Part shown: positions 45,477 through 54,820 of the stretch, piece by piece | How positions within the stretch are numbered: the first letter of the stretch is position 1 | Layout: each line of letters starts with the position of its first letter | DNA from: an uncultured Psychroserpens sp. | GTDB lineage: Bacteria > Bacteroidota > Bacteroidia > Flavobacteriales > Flavobacteriaceae | DNA: 64,000 bases | Direction: 5' to 3' | NCBI RefSeq assembly: GCF_947492715.1 | Contig: NZ_CANLNS010000001.1 | Location: forward strand, 806,001-870,000 | Translations under genes and position numbers: made by a program | Notes under the pieces: model-generated | The model's input: the letters and a program-made list of their open reading frames with translations, nothing else | The model's database searches: none | What the model was told of the DNA's origin: nothing

Positions 45477-45547
45477 AAAACACAACTTAAATCTAACAAC
45501 AATGAATAACTACAGTAATTGGCACTATAACTTTTAACCAATAAAAG

Positions 45548-45574
45548 GCTTTGCATAAATGCAGAGCTTTTTTT
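45548..45574 (+). terminator. rho-independent terminator
   Basis: GCTTTGCAT pairs with ATGCAGAGC (one G-U) and is followed by seven T, about 70 bases after the preceding stop. Confidence 0.85.
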
Positions 45575-45704
45575 GTATACAATGCAGGTTTTTCTACTAA
45601 AATAAGCAGGTAATTCAACCTGATTTGTTCCCATAAAGTGAAATGCTCCTTCATTAATAAGTATCTTGAATTCAAATAATTAACAAACTCTAAAATCAAT
45701 AATT

Positions 45705-46223
45705 ATGAAAACAACAATTAAACTTAGTATTGCAATTTACATCCTACTATTCCTCTGCTTAGGATGTAAAAATGATAAGCAAACAGTTCAAAATTTAGCC
45801 GAAACAACCACTTCTGAAAGAACCGAACTTTGTGGTTTTGAAGGCACTCCTTTTAAGAAAATTGCTCCAGTAGCGATTGCAGAATTAAATCGATATAATA
45901 CCTTTTATGATGACCTTGTGAAGAGCCTACCTGCTTCTGAATCTGAACATTTAATTTTAGGTGTTGAGATAACAAAGATCCAAGAATTGTTTGATGTTGC
46001 TTGCGCAGTAAAAGATAATCCTGGTTCGAGCTTATATGTGATGAATGCCATTAAAGAGGTTAAGGATGAGGATGGCAATATTACTCCTGTGACAGATATG
46101 ATTTTTGTTGTTGTGCCACCTAACTCAGAATCACCACAGGTTAAAAACCATTATTATAATTTTACACAACCTTGCCCTGCTGCTTGTCCAAAAATAACAG
46201 GAATAGATTATCCTATAAAATAA
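45705..46223 (+). CDS. putative lipoprotein
   Basis: The 172-residue product has a signal peptide with lipobox C-L-G-C (Cys21). The mature part has five Cys, including CPAACP near the end, which could form disulfides or bind metal. No family was recognised. It precedes a membrane protein/kinase/regulator unit by 27 bases and may be its sensory partner. Confidence 0.6.
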   Translation: MKTTIKLSIAIYILLFLCLGCKNDKQTVQNLAETTTSERTELCGFEGTPFKKIAPVAIAELNRYNTFYDDLVKSLPASESEHLILGVEITKIQELFDVACAVKDNPGSSLYVMNAIKEVKDEDGNITPVTDMIFVVVPPNSESPQVKNHYYNFTQPCPAACPKITGIDYPIK

Positions 46224-46250
46224 ACACCTTAAATAGATGACTCAATAACA

Positions 46251-46925
46251 ATGGATTCTTACGCTACATTACATACTATATATGCCTATACTGTGAAACT
46301 AGCACTAGTATGCTTGAGTATTAATGTAGCTTTCTGTTTAATTAATAGGAAAAAACTAAATACGCCATTTTTACGCCTATTTTATTTCCTGATTTGGAAT
46401 CTCCTTATCGAAATTTTGGCTTATGTATGTATACAAATGAAATGGAACAATCTCCCTTTATTACATCTATACACCTTAGGAGAATTTATGTTATTCTCTT
46501 ACTTTTTTATGAGTTTGATTAATAAGCCTGCATCAATTAAAACTGTACTTCGGTATGTTCTAATTTGTGGAAGTTTGCTTATTGTTTTGAATTCTTTGTC
46601 TTTGCAGAATATTTTTGGATTCAATAGTTATGCAAAAACATGTGTTCAATTGAGCATTATAACCTATGCTGTGTTGTATTTTTACAATCTGGTTGAAAAT
46701 CATTCATTTACCTCAGGAGAGTCTAAAGGGTTACGCATTATTAATTCGGCCATTCTAATTTACTATTCAGGAAGTTTATTTATTTTCATGTATGGTGAAT
46801 TCTCTCTTGTGAATGTAGATGGTTATGTTGTTTTTTGGGCTTTTAATGCCATACTAAACTTTGTTTTTCAATTACTCATTTTATTAGGACTATGGAAGGC
46901 GTTTTACAAGAAGAAGGTTATATGA
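46251..46925 (+). CDS. multi-span membrane protein, probable sensor partner
   Basis: The 224-residue protein has about seven hydrophobic helices and ends in a basic AFYKKKVI. No domain was recognised. Its TGA stop overlaps the ATG of the histidine kinase gene (ATGA), so it is translationally coupled to it and probably acts as its membrane sensor. Confidence 0.7.
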   Translation: MDSYATLHTIYAYTVKLALVCLSINVAFCLINRKKLNTPFLRLFYFLIWNLLIEILAYVCIQMKWNNLPLLHLYTLGEFMLFSYFFMSLINKPASIKTVLRYVLICGSLLIVLNSLSLQNIFGFNSYAKTCVQLSIITYAVLYFYNLVENHSFTSGESKGLRIINSAILIYYSGSLFIFMYGEFSLVNVDGYVVFWAFNAILNFVFQLLILLGLWKAFYKKKVI

Positions 46926-47707
46926 CTTTAATGGTGACTGGCATATTAATAATGTTAGCCTTTGCACTGGCCTTTGTTATTTTCTTTAACTATTCACAAA
47001 AGAAAATTTTAAAAGAACAAGTGCGCGTGCAAGATTTAAGTCTTAAACATCAAGAAGAATTACTTCATGCAACAATATTAACACAAGAAGCTGAAAGACA
47101 AAGAATAGCAAGAGACCTTCATGATGAAATTGGATCGAAACTCAATGTGATTTTTTTAAATATCTGTCGCCTAAAAGCCTACGGAAAAGAGCATGCCGAA
47201 ATTGACTTAATTACTACAGAAGTAGAAGCTGTAATCAACACTACCATAAATTCAATTCGCTTTATTTCACATGAATTGTTACCACCAACACTAGAAGAAT
47301 TTGGATTAGTAGAAGCGATTAGGGAATTACAACATAGTATTAATTTACTAGGCCAAATTCGTATTAATTTTAAATCTATGGAAGAGGTTAATAGTATAGA
47401 CAATAAGTTAGTCGAGTTAAACCTTTTTAGAGTATTGCAAGAATTAATTAATAATTCTATTAAACACGGACAGGCAACCGAAATTAACATAAAACTATGG
47501 CCCAAAAACACATTTGTAAAATTAGATTATCAAGACAATGGTAGCGGTTTTGATATCACAAAAATTAAAGAGAAAAAAGGACTTGGAATGAAAAATATTG
47601 AAAGCAGACTGCGCATCATCAATGCCAGTTCTACATATAATTCTTCCTCGGAAACCGGAACTAATGTAATCATTGAGATCCCTCCTACCGACTTAGATAA
47701 AACTTAA
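46922..47707 (+). CDS. sensor histidine kinase (HisKA_3, NarL-type partner)
   Basis: From ATG 46922 (261 residues) it has one membrane helix (about 3-23), a short coiled coil, and a HisKA_3 dimerisation box ERQRIARDLHDEIG with phospho-acceptor H67. A HATPase_c domain follows, with ELINNSIKHG (N box), DNGSGFD and GLGMKNIESR (G boxes). An upstream ATG at 46892 lies inside the preceding gene and is less likely. There is no periplasmic sensor domain, so the signal probably comes from the upstream membrane protein. Confidence 0.88.
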   Translation: MTLMVTGILIMLAFALAFVIFFNYSQKKILKEQVRVQDLSLKHQEELLHATILTQEAERQRIARDLHDEIGSKLNVIFLNICRLKAYGKEHAEIDLITTEVEAVINTTINSIRFISHELLPPTLEEFGLVEAIRELQHSINLLGQIRINFKSMEEVNSIDNKLVELNLFRVLQELINNSIKHGQATEINIKLWPKNTFVKLDYQDNGSGFDITKIKEKKGLGMKNIESRLRIINASSTYNSSSETGTNVIIEIPPTDLDKT

Positions 47708-47708
47708 A

Positions 47709-48380
47709 ATGACCATGAAAACAATTTCTATTGCAATTGCCGATGACGAAGCCTTATTTCGAAAAGGTATGATTCTTATTTTAAACAGTTATTCTAAACT
47801 GAAAGTGGATTTAGAAGCGGAAAATGGGAACGATTTATTACAACAGCTTTCGGCTTGTACAACATTGCCTGATGTTTTATTGCTGGATCTAAAAATGCCT
47901 GAAATGAATGGTATCGAAGCCGCTAAGTTACTCCAAAAAAAATATCCATCGATAAAAACTATTGTCCTCTCCACGCATTTTAGTAGAGCTTTCATCATAA
48001 ACATGATTGAGTTATCGGCTGTATCTTATTTACCTAAAAACTCTCAACCTCAAGAGGTTGTTGAAACCATTAAGGCCGTTTATGAAAATGGGTTTTATTA
48101 CAATAGTGAGGTTTTATCTATAATTCGAGAGAATATAATTTCCAAGAAAAAGCCTAAAGCTAAGTTTTCCATAGAATTAACCTCAAGAGAAAAAGAAGTA
48201 TTGCAATTAATTTGTGAGCAATATACTGCTCCTGAAATTGCAGAAAAACTTTTTATAAGTCCGAGAACTGTTGATGGACATCGCAATAACCTTTTACTAA
48301 AACTAAATTGCAGAAATGTGGCTGGTCTCGTTGTGTTTGCTTTACAACATGAAGTGGTGAAAATCCCGTTACAATATTAA
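47709..48380 (+). CDS. LuxR/NarL-type response regulator
   Basis: The 223-residue protein has a receiver domain with acidic pair DDE (12-14), phospho-acceptor D60 in LLLDLKMPEMNG, conserved Thr/Ser (VLSTH) and Lys (YLPKN). A LuxR-type HTH follows (LTSREKEVLQLICEQYTAPEIAEKLF ... RTVDGHRNNLLLKL). The gene begins one base after the kinase stop, making a clear two-component pair. Target genes are unknown; the upstream lipoprotein and membrane protein are candidates. Confidence 0.92.
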   Translation: MTMKTISIAIADDEALFRKGMILILNSYSKLKVDLEAENGNDLLQQLSACTTLPDVLLLDLKMPEMNGIEAAKLLQKKYPSIKTIVLSTHFSRAFIINMIELSAVSYLPKNSQPQEVVETIKAVYENGFYYNSEVLSIIRENIISKKKPKAKFSIELTSREKEVLQLICEQYTAPEIAEKLFISPRTVDGHRNNLLLKLNCRNVAGLVVFALQHEVVKIPLQY

Positions 48381-48396
48381 TTTGTAAACAGTATGG

Positions 48397-48612
48397 CTAC
48401 TCATAAAACAATTTACTAAGCACAATTCCAGACCCTAAAATAGAAAAAAGAATAATCGGAAAGATTACAAAAACATAAAAACGTAGCTCATAACTATATG
48501 ATCTAGCTTTAATATTTGTTGCATAAAAGTTTGATTTCATAAAAAGAATATGAATCCTAATTAATACAAACACAACCATTGCCATGATAACGATAAATAC
48601 ATAACCTTTCAT
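48397..48612 (-). CDS. small two-span membrane protein
   Basis: The 71-residue product has two hydrophobic helices (about 4-24 and 46-66) separated by a basic loop (ATNIKARSYSYELR). No family was recognised. It converges on the response regulator and lies downstream of the metal transporter operon on the same strand. Confidence 0.5.
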   Translation of the reverse strand: MKGYVFIVIMAMVVFVLIRIHILFMKSNFYATNIKARSYSYELRFYVFVIFPIILFSILGSGIVLSKLFYE

Positions 48613-48687
48613 AACGTATTAGACAAAAAATGGTGATAATTGTTACACTATAAACAGTAAATATACTTAGAATGACAAGGGCATTAG

Positions 48688-49848
48688 CTAACCTCTAAAC
48701 AAGAAGAAATCGTCTTTCATATCTTCTATTTGAGCATCTTCGTTGGTGATGATATAGTCTATGGCCTGAGTTGTGAATTCATCACCTTTAGAGGTTAATG
48801 ATACAATGTTATTATTAATAACGATCATATTATTTTTCAATGCCAACTCGAGCACGGTTTTCGAACGCACTTTTTGCCAATTGATATGTTCATTTAAATG
48901 ATTAACATGTCGTTCACGTTCCTCATCATGATTTTTAAGGTGTAAAAGAAATGTTAGTAAAGAAACCTCTGTGCGCTGTTGTTTCTCCCTATAAAGCACA
49001 GCAATAACGCCTTTATTAGGCGCAAACAAATAAACCAGTAAAAACAAAACACCAAGCATTGTAGTAATTGATCCTGCAATAGATGCATCTAACCAATGGG
49101 CAAACCAGTAACCCGAAATAGCACTAAACACCCCAAATACAATCGAAAGTCCTAACATTTTCTTGAGATCTGTAGTTAACAAATAAGCTGTAGCGGCAGG
49201 AGCTATCATAAGTGCAACAACTAAAATTGCACCAACAGCGTCAAAAGCTCCCACTGTTGTTATAGACGATACAGACATTAATCCATAATGAATAATTGCT
49301 GGAGAAAAACCTAACGACGCTGCCAAACCTTTGTCGAACGTACTTAACTTCAATTCTTTAAAAAAGGCAACTAACAATCCAATAGTAAATAGTAAAATTC
49401 CGCCAATAATCCATAGCGACTTAGGACCAACGTCAACACCAGAAATGATTAAACGATCAAATGGTGCTAATGCCAATTCTCCTACTAAAACCGCATCAAT
49501 ATCGAGGTGAACATCATTTGCTTTTTTAGCGATCATCAATACACCAATGCTAAACAAAACAGGGAAAACTAACCCAATGGCTGTATCTTCTTTTACCAAT
49601 CCTGTTTTCTGAATATATTCTACCAAAACAACAGTAATAACACCAGTTAAAGCAGCCAAAAGAATAAGAAGAGGTGAATTTAAGTCTTGGGTAATAAAAA
49701 ATCCAACCACAATTCCTGGAAGTATAGAATGACTAATCGCATCACTAATCATAGCCATTTTCCGAAGCACTAAAAACGTACCAGGTATGGCACATGCAAT
49801 AGCAACTAAACTGGCAATAAGTTGTATTTCTATTTGCGCGCTACTCAT
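48688..49848 (-). CDS. metal (Mn/Zn/Fe) ABC transporter permease with C-terminal winged-helix-like extension
   Basis: The 386-residue protein has the ABC-3 permease fold (about 1-285, with GDAISHS-like motif MISDAISHSILPGIVVG and MIAPAATAYLLT). A soluble C-terminal extension of about 90 residues (ELALKNNMIVINNNIVSLTSKGDEF) resembles a DtxR/Fur-like winged helix. It overlaps the upstream permease gene by eight bases. It likely pairs with that permease in one inner-membrane importer. Confidence 0.85.
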   Translation of the reverse strand: MSSAQIEIQLIASLVAIACAIPGTFLVLRKMAMISDAISHSILPGIVVGFFITQDLNSPLLILLAALTGVITVVLVEYIQKTGLVKEDTAIGLVFPVLFSIGVLMIAKKANDVHLDIDAVLVGELALAPFDRLIISGVDVGPKSLWIIGGILLFTIGLLVAFFKELKLSTFDKGLAASLGFSPAIIHYGLMSVSSITTVGAFDAVGAILVVALMIAPAATAYLLTTDLKKMLGLSIVFGVFSAISGYWFAHWLDASIAGSITTMLGVLFLLVYLFAPNKGVIAVLYREKQQRTEVSLLTFLLHLKNHDEERERHVNHLNEHINWQKVRSKTVLELALKNNMIVINNNIVSLTSKGDEFTTQAIDYIITNEDAQIEDMKDDFFLFRG

Positions 49849-50968
49849 CGTTTTTTGTTAATTGGTTATATAAATTTGATGCCGATTTAAAGCCTTCATT
49901 AGTTAAGCTCCACGTTGATCCCTCTAGTGTCACATAGTTTTTTTCCACTAATTTTTTAAGTGTCCCTTTAGTAAATCCTTGAAAGTTATTTAAGATTTTA
50001 ATTTCATGAGGGTGTGATATATCATCGTGTGTTTCAGCAATGTTATACATAAAAGCTAGTGTTTTATGCAGTTGTAAATCGCGGCGATTTTTAATAAATC
50101 GTATCTGTTTAAATAAAAGACCTCTACTCGGCGAAAAAATAAATGAGACGAACACAAAAACAGCAGCAACTAATACAATTACGGGTCCAGTAGATAAATT
50201 ATTTTGGCTCGCACTAATTGCCGTTCCAAAAACGCCGGAAAAAGCACCAAACAATGCCGCCAAAAACACCATTGTTGCCAAACTGTTTGTCCATTGTCTT
50301 GCAGCAGCAGCAGGCGCCAAAAGCATAGCACTCATAAGTACAACCCCAACCGTTTGGAGCCCTAAAACGATAGCCAACACAATAAAACTTGTAATAAGTA
50401 TATCTATCGTTTTTGTATTAAACCCAAGTGTCTTAGCGTAGTCTTTATCGAAAAGTAAAATTTTAAACTCTTTCCAAAACAAGAGCAGTACGAATAAGCA
50501 TATTCCTGTAACTCCAGCCATCATCCATACATCACTTTCTACAAGTGTTGCTGCCTGACCAAATAAGTATTTATCTAATCCGGCCTGATTGGCATTTGGC
50601 TGCTTTTGTATAAAGGTAAGTAAGAGCATTCCGAAGCCAAAAAACAATGATAAAATGAGACCCAATGCCGTATCAGATTTGAGGTGTGTTTTGGTAATAA
50701 TACCACGTATCCAAAAGGTTCCAATTAAACCACTAACTAAAGCACCTAATAACAATGTATTACTATCTTTCGTCCCTGTAATGAGAAACGAAATTGCTAT
50801 TCCTGGCAGTGCTGCATGCGAAATGGCATCACCTAAAAGGCTTTGTTTTCGTAGTACAGCAAAACTTCCAAGCATCCCTGTAACTGCACCTAAAATTGCC
50901 GTACCAAGTGTTATGGTTCGTAAAGTGTAATCTGAAAATACTAACGAAAAATACTCTCGAATATCCAT
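49841..50968 (-). CDS. metal ABC transporter permease with C-terminal winged-helix-like extension
   Basis: The 375-residue protein has the ABC-3 permease fold (LLGDAISHAALPGIAISF, MLLAPAAAARQWT) to about residue 285. An ~85-residue extension (FTKGTLKKLVEKNYVTLEG...WSLTNEGFKSA) follows, similar in layout to the one on the partner permease. It overlaps the ATPase gene by one base. The heterodimeric permease pair is like TroC/TroD. Confidence 0.87.
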   Translation of the reverse strand: MDIREYFSLVFSDYTLRTITLGTAILGAVTGMLGSFAVLRKQSLLGDAISHAALPGIAISFLITGTKDSNTLLLGALVSGLIGTFWIRGIITKTHLKSDTALGLILSLFFGFGMLLLTFIQKQPNANQAGLDKYLFGQAATLVESDVWMMAGVTGICLFVLLLFWKEFKILLFDKDYAKTLGFNTKTIDILITSFIVLAIVLGLQTVGVVLMSAMLLAPAAAARQWTNSLATMVFLAALFGAFSGVFGTAISASQNNLSTGPVIVLVAAVFVFVSFIFSPSRGLLFKQIRFIKNRRDLQLHKTLAFMYNIAETHDDISHPHEIKILNNFQGFTKGTLKKLVEKNYVTLEGSTWSLTNEGFKSASNLYNQLTKNDE

Positions 50969-51705
50969 TATTCCTGTATACTCACTTTATAGTTAATACC
51001 ATAAGTCTTTGTTAAGTTATCATCATTGAAGATATCCTTAACTGGACCTGTGGCTATCTTTTTCACGTTTAAAAAGGTTACCCAATCAAAATATTCAGGT
51101 ACAGTTTGTAAATCGTGATGCACAACAATCACTGTTTTTCCTGCTTTTCGTAACTCTTTTAAAATATTAATAATTGCAATTTCGGTAGTGGCATCAACAC
51201 CTTGAAAAGGTTCATCCATAAAATAGATAGAAGCATCTTGTACTAAGGCCCTTGCTAAAAAAATACGCTGTTGTTGTCCGCCAGACAACTGACTTATTTG
51301 TCGGTTTTTAAACGGTAACATTCCTACTTTTTCTAAGGCCTCTAAAGCGGCTTTCTTCTGTTTTTGTCTAGGGCGTTTTATCCAACCCAAACTGCCATAA
51401 GTTCCCATCATCACAACATCTAAGGCTGTTGTTGGAAAATCCCAATCTACACTTCCTTTTTGAGGAACATAAGCCACTAATGATCGTTGTTTATTGTATG
51501 ATTTTCCGTAGATAGAAACACTCCCAGCAATAGGCTTTAAAATGCCTAATATAGATTTAATAAGCGTTGATTTTCCAGCACCATTAGGACCAACAATAGC
51601 CATTAAAACACCTTCTGGGATTTCCAAATCGATATCCCAAAGTACAGGTTTGTAGTTATACGCTACAGTTAAATCATCTACTTGTACTGCTATCTTGTTA
51701 CTCAT
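50968..51705 (-). CDS. metal ABC transporter ATP-binding protein
   Basis: The 245-residue ATPase has Walker A ([10 protein letters not shown]), signature LSGGQQQR, Walker B ([10 protein letters not shown]) and the switch His (VHHDLQT). It belongs to the MntB/ZnuC group. It overlaps both neighbours by one base, so it is part of a tightly packed operon. Confidence 0.93.
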   Translation of the reverse strand: MSNKIAVQVDDLTVAYNYKPVLWDIDLEIPEGVLMAIVGPNGAGKSTLIKSILGILKPIAGSVSIYGKSYNKQRSLVAYVPQKGSVDWDFPTTALDVVMMGTYGSLGWIKRPRQKQKKAALEALEKVGMLPFKNRQISQLSGGQQQRIFLARALVQDASIYFMDEPFQGVDATTEIAIINILKELRKAGKTVIVVHHDLQTVPEYFDWVTFLNVKKIATGPVKDIFNDDNLTKTYGINYKVSIQE

Positions 51706-52616
51706 TACTTTAAGGCATTAACAATAGTATTCACGTTATACTCGAACATTCCAAGGTAAGTGCCTTCAATGGTTCCAGCATCTCCTAAAGCGTCAGAATA
51801 TAATGTACCACCAATAGCGACTTCATGACCTTTAGATTTTACTGCAGCTTGTAAAGCCTCAATTGTACGCTTTGGAACTGAGCTTTCTACAAAAATAGCT
51901 TTGATATCTTTTTCAATAATAAATGCAGAAAGTCTCTGGACATCTTTAACGCCAGCTTCTGTTGCTGTCGATAACCCTTGTAAACCAACAACTTCAAAGT
52001 CGAACGCTTTTCCGAAGTAATTAAAAGCATCATGAGCTGTAACTAATATTCTTTTATCCTTTGGCAGTGATGCAACAATCGCATCTAATTTTGTTTGAAG
52101 CGCATTTAGTTTTGCAACATAAGCATCCTTATTAGCTTCATAACTATCTGAATGTTCAGGGTCCTTTTCTGAAAGTACTTGGGTAACCTTATTAGCAAAT
52201 TGAGTAAAATAGTTAATATCAAACCAGACATGCGGATCATAATTAGATGCAAAATAATCGGATCCAATTAACGTGCTTTTATCTAATTCTTCACCTAATG
52301 CAATTGGTGTCTTAGTACTGCTTCCCATTTTTTCGAAAACCTCAACGAGTTTTCCTTCAAGGTGGAGTCCGTTATAAAAAATAATATTTGCGTCTACCAA
52401 CTTTGTAACGTCTCCCTCACTCGCTTTATATAAATGAGGGTCAACGCCGCTTCCCATTAATCCTTGCACATTAACATGATCTCCACCTATATTTTTAACC
52501 AAATCTGTGATCATTGTTGTGGTGGTTACAATGTTTAACTTCCCATTAGATTGGGTGTCATTTTTGCAACTAAAAATAGTTGCGATTACTAAAAGTATAA
52601 GTATGTTCTTTTTCAT
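51705..52616 (-). CDS. metal-binding substrate-binding lipoprotein (ZnuA/TroA family)
   Basis: The 303-residue cluster A-I binding protein starts with a signal peptide and lipobox I-F-S-C (Cys17). Likely metal ligands are the His in DPHLYK (about 62), DPHVW (about 129), the TAHDAF His (about 195) and a C-terminal Asp/Glu. There is no His-rich loop, which favours Mn or Fe over Zn. It delivers metal to the permease pair encoded next. Confidence 0.9.
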   Translation of the reverse strand: MKKNILILLVIATIFSCKNDTQSNGKLNIVTTTTMITDLVKNIGGDHVNVQGLMGSGVDPHLYKASEGDVTKLVDANIIFYNGLHLEGKLVEVFEKMGSSTKTPIALGEELDKSTLIGSDYFASNYDPHVWFDINYFTQFANKVTQVLSEKDPEHSDSYEANKDAYVAKLNALQTKLDAIVASLPKDKRILVTAHDAFNYFGKAFDFEVVGLQGLSTATEAGVKDVQRLSAFIIEKDIKAIFVESSVPKRTIEALQAAVKSKGHEVAIGGTLYSDALGDAGTIEGTYLGMFEYNVNTIVNALK

Positions 52617-52621
52617 AGTAT

Positions 52622-53428
52622 TTAATTTGATGGTATTCTGAAACTTGCGCCTAAACCTATTAAAAGGTCTTGGCCTTCTGTGATACTTGTTCCAACATAG
52701 GTATCTAACTGTAAGTCATTTGAAACCAAATAGGTGAATCCTGCATCCCAATAATGATTTGCAGAACTATCTTCTGGCAAGTCGCCATAAAGCTCTGCAT
52801 AAAAGCCAAATTTATCAGTAAAACTGTATCCATAAGCCAAAGTATAAATGGCAGCAGCCTCTGGAGAATCATTTCCCCATTCCGCTCCAATGTTATATCC
52901 TAAACTGGATTTTTCACTTAAGGTATGTGATAGTGAAAATCTAAAATCAACTCCAGTGGTTTCTGGACGATAATCTCGAGAAGCACTGAAAATAGGAAAT
53001 ACATGACCAATTAGCGCTATTTCTGGCATTCCATTTTTTTCTTCTGAAATATCAATTTTAACGCCTAATAGTAATGGCGAAAGCCCACTGGTAACATTAT
53101 CTAATTTATTCCCGTTAATTTTAGTAACGCCTTCTACAAAATCCCAGCCTAAGCGTAATTCTATATTATCAAGAATACCATAACGTACAAGGGTCGTGTT
53201 GTACGTATAGCTTTGGAATTGAACTGAATTATCTTCAAAAGATTCATAAAGACCTCCTGTTTCAATTTGGAGAACACCTTTTCCAACAGTTGAGGATGCT
53301 TCAGTAGCATCAGGTCTATCTGTAATTAAAGGCTCAGAGGACGTCGTATTTCCATTGTCACTTTGTGCCGAAACGACGATTGAAAAAAGTAACATTGTAA
53401 TTAGTAAGTAGGTGTTTTTAGTTTTCAT
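52622..53428 (-). CDS. outer-membrane-like protein of the metal-uptake operon
   Basis: From ATG 53428 (about 268 residues) it has a signal peptide ending VSAQ, a TDRPDATEAS block typical of the MetA-pathway/transporter outer-membrane family, and alternating amphipathic strands (YESFEDNSVQFQSYTYN) ending in SFRIP. A start at 53458 would overlap the repressor gene further and is less likely. It lies between the repressor and binding-protein genes, so it may be an outer-membrane route for the metal, but this is inference. Confidence 0.75.
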   Translation of the reverse strand: MKTKNTYLLITMLLFSIVVSAQSDNGNTTSSEPLITDRPDATEASSTVGKGVLQIETGGLYESFEDNSVQFQSYTYNTTLVRYGILDNIELRLGWDFVEGVTKINGNKLDNVTSGLSPLLLGVKIDISEEKNGMPEIALIGHVFPIFSASRDYRPETTGVDFRFSLSHTLSEKSSLGYNIGAEWGNDSPEAAAIYTLAYGYSFTDKFGFYAELYGDLPEDSSANHYWDAGFTYLVSNDLQLDTYVGTSITEGQDLLIGLGASFRIPSN

Positions 53429-54074
53429 CAACATATATAATTTTTGTAAAGTCTTCATTCAAAACAATAGTATTAGAACCAATAGAGATTTGTGTCATTT
53501 TATTAGCAATAAATTGTTTTGAAACGGTTAGTGTATTTCTGTATTTTATCTGGTTTTGTGCGCAGAAGTCAAAAAATTCCTTATCGTCACTCATTAGCCT
53601 TGCAATAGTATAAGTCTTTCCTTCAATGGCATCGGATAACGATATAGATGTATCCTCCGTTGTAATTTCGCCATCTGCATTTGGAATAGGATCGCCATGA
53701 GGATCAAACTTTGGGTGACCAAGATATTCGCTAATTTTTTCAGCTAGCAAATCGGAAGTTTGATGCTCTAACAATTCGGCTTCACGATGAATATCGTGCA
53801 AGGACATATCAAACATTTTAAACAAGAAGGCTTCCCATAAGCGATGCTTTCTTACGACATTAAGAGCCATTTTAGTTCCCTTGTCTGTAAGTTTTAGGGC
53901 TTGATATTTTTCGTAATTCAATAAATCTTTAGCTGCCAACTTTTTGGCCATGTCTGTTGCAGCGGCATTGGAAATTCCTAGTTTCTTAGCAATATTACCT
54001 GGCTTGGTGTCTTGGGTATCATGCTTGTCATTTTTATAAATAGCCTTTACAAAGTTCTCTATCGCTATAGACAT
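53418..54074 (-). CDS. DtxR/MntR family metal-dependent repressor
   Basis: The 218-residue regulator has an N-terminal winged helix (IAKKLGISNAAATDMAKKLAAKDLLNYEKYQALKLTDKG), a dimerisation/metal domain with HRLWEAFLF, EAELLEHQTSDLL and HPKFDPHGDPIP, and a C-terminal FeoA/SH3-like part. The metal-ligand set is that of DtxR/MntR proteins. It is the first gene of the metal ABC operon. A perfect palindrome lies 22 bases upstream of its start, next to the -7 box, implying autorepression of the whole operon with Mn or Fe as co-repressor. Confidence 0.9.
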   Translation of the reverse strand: MSIAIENFVKAIYKNDKHDTQDTKPGNIAKKLGISNAAATDMAKKLAAKDLLNYEKYQALKLTDKGTKMALNVVRKHRLWEAFLFKMFDMSLHDIHREAELLEHQTSDLLAEKISEYLGHPKFDPHGDPIPNADGEITTEDTSISLSDAIEGKTYTIARLMSDDKEFFDFCAQNQIKYRNTLTVSKQFIANKMTQISIGSNTIVLNEDFTKIIYVDEN

Positions 54075-54095
54075 TTTAAACTGCTTTAATTATTT

Positions 54096-54111
54096 TTTAA
54101 GTATACTTAAA
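54096..54111. promoter_or_regulatory. candidate DtxR-family operator
   Basis: TTTAAGTATACTTAAA is a perfect 16-bp palindrome immediately downstream of a TAnnTTTG -7 box and 22 bases before the repressor ATG, so a bound repressor would block the transcription start. Confidence 0.75.
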
Positions 54112-54118
54112 TTTTTTA

Positions 54119-54126
54119 CAAATGTA
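54119..54126 (-). promoter_or_regulatory. Bacteroidetes -7 box of the metal-uptake operon
   Basis: On the - strand TACATTTG matches TAnnTTTG exactly and places the expected start site inside or beside the palindrome. No clear TTG was found at -33. Confidence 0.55.
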
Positions 54127-54190
54127 ACTAAAATTTTAATGTTTTGTTAAATCTAATATGAAAAAAGACATGATTTGGTTAAATTGTAAT

Positions 54191-54619
54191 ATGAAAAAAC
54201 TAGTCTTTCTCTTCGTATTAAGTTTTGCGTGTACCAGTGGTCATGCGCAAACACCCTTTTCTAAAGATTCTCTTAGTATAAGTTACTTTGTTGGCTTTCA
54301 GCAGAAAATAGATGTTGAAAACTATGAAGTAAAATTTAAAAAACTAGTATCAGATTCTAGATGCCCAAAAGATGTAATGTGTGTTAGAGCTGGTGAAGCA
54401 AAAGTGCTTTTATCATTTTATAAAGACGGACATTTTATTGAAGACAAAGAAGTCGTTATTCATGCCAGCGGATATGTAATGGAAGAAAATAATCTTGCTT
54501 TTAAAACTGAAGATTATAAAATTTACGGTATGAACTTAAAACCTTATCCTAAGGGCACAAATGGTATTCCAGAGCAGGATTATCAATTGGAAGTGGTATT
54601 TCAACCTAAACGTCTATAA
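54191..54619 (+). CDS. small secreted protein, unknown
   Basis: From ATG 54191 the 142-residue product starts MKKLVFLFVLSFACTSGHAQ, a clean signal peptide; the longer ATG at 54158 would bury it. A DSRCPKDVMCVRAGEA motif with two Cys is shared, as I recall, by many small exported proteins of Bacteroidetes. It is divergent from the metal-uptake operon and could share its operator region, although the operator is about 80 bases away. Confidence 0.65.
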   Translation: MKKLVFLFVLSFACTSGHAQTPFSKDSLSISYFVGFQQKIDVENYEVKFKKLVSDSRCPKDVMCVRAGEAKVLLSFYKDGHFIEDKEVVIHASGYVMEENNLAFKTEDYKIYGMNLKPYPKGTNGIPEQDYQLEVVFQPKRL

Positions 54620-54646
54620 CAAGCAACAACTAGATAAGATAGCATA

Positions 54647-54790
54647 TTAATGGCATCCACAATCGTCTTGACCACACTGCTTAGAGTTAATTTTCTTTTT
54701 CTTAGGCAAAACACCAAACCTATGTAGCAAAAACCAAATAGCATATGCCAATGCTAAAAAAACTAATATGTTTTGTAAAATATTGTTCAT
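54647..54790 (-). CDS. FeoB-associated Cys-rich membrane protein (47 aa)
   Basis: The short frame encodes one membrane helix (ILVFLALAYAIWFLL) and a basic linker (KKKKINSK), then a Cys-rich end with C39, C44, C46 and a terminal His. This matches the small proteins that follow feoB in many bacteria. It starts 30 bases after the FeoB stop on the same strand. It may bind iron or support the FeoB pore on the cytoplasmic side. Confidence 0.85.
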   Translation of the reverse strand: MNNILQNILVFLALAYAIWFLLHRFGVLPKKKKINSKQCGQDDCGCH

Positions 54791-54820
54791 AATTGGTTTG
54801 TCGTAAATAGGACTCTAAGA

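Noticed and set aside
50040-50930. Long + strand open frames antisense to the metal permease gene
   Set aside because: They mirror a well-conserved ABC permease on the other strand and have permease-derived composition with no motif or start signal of their own.
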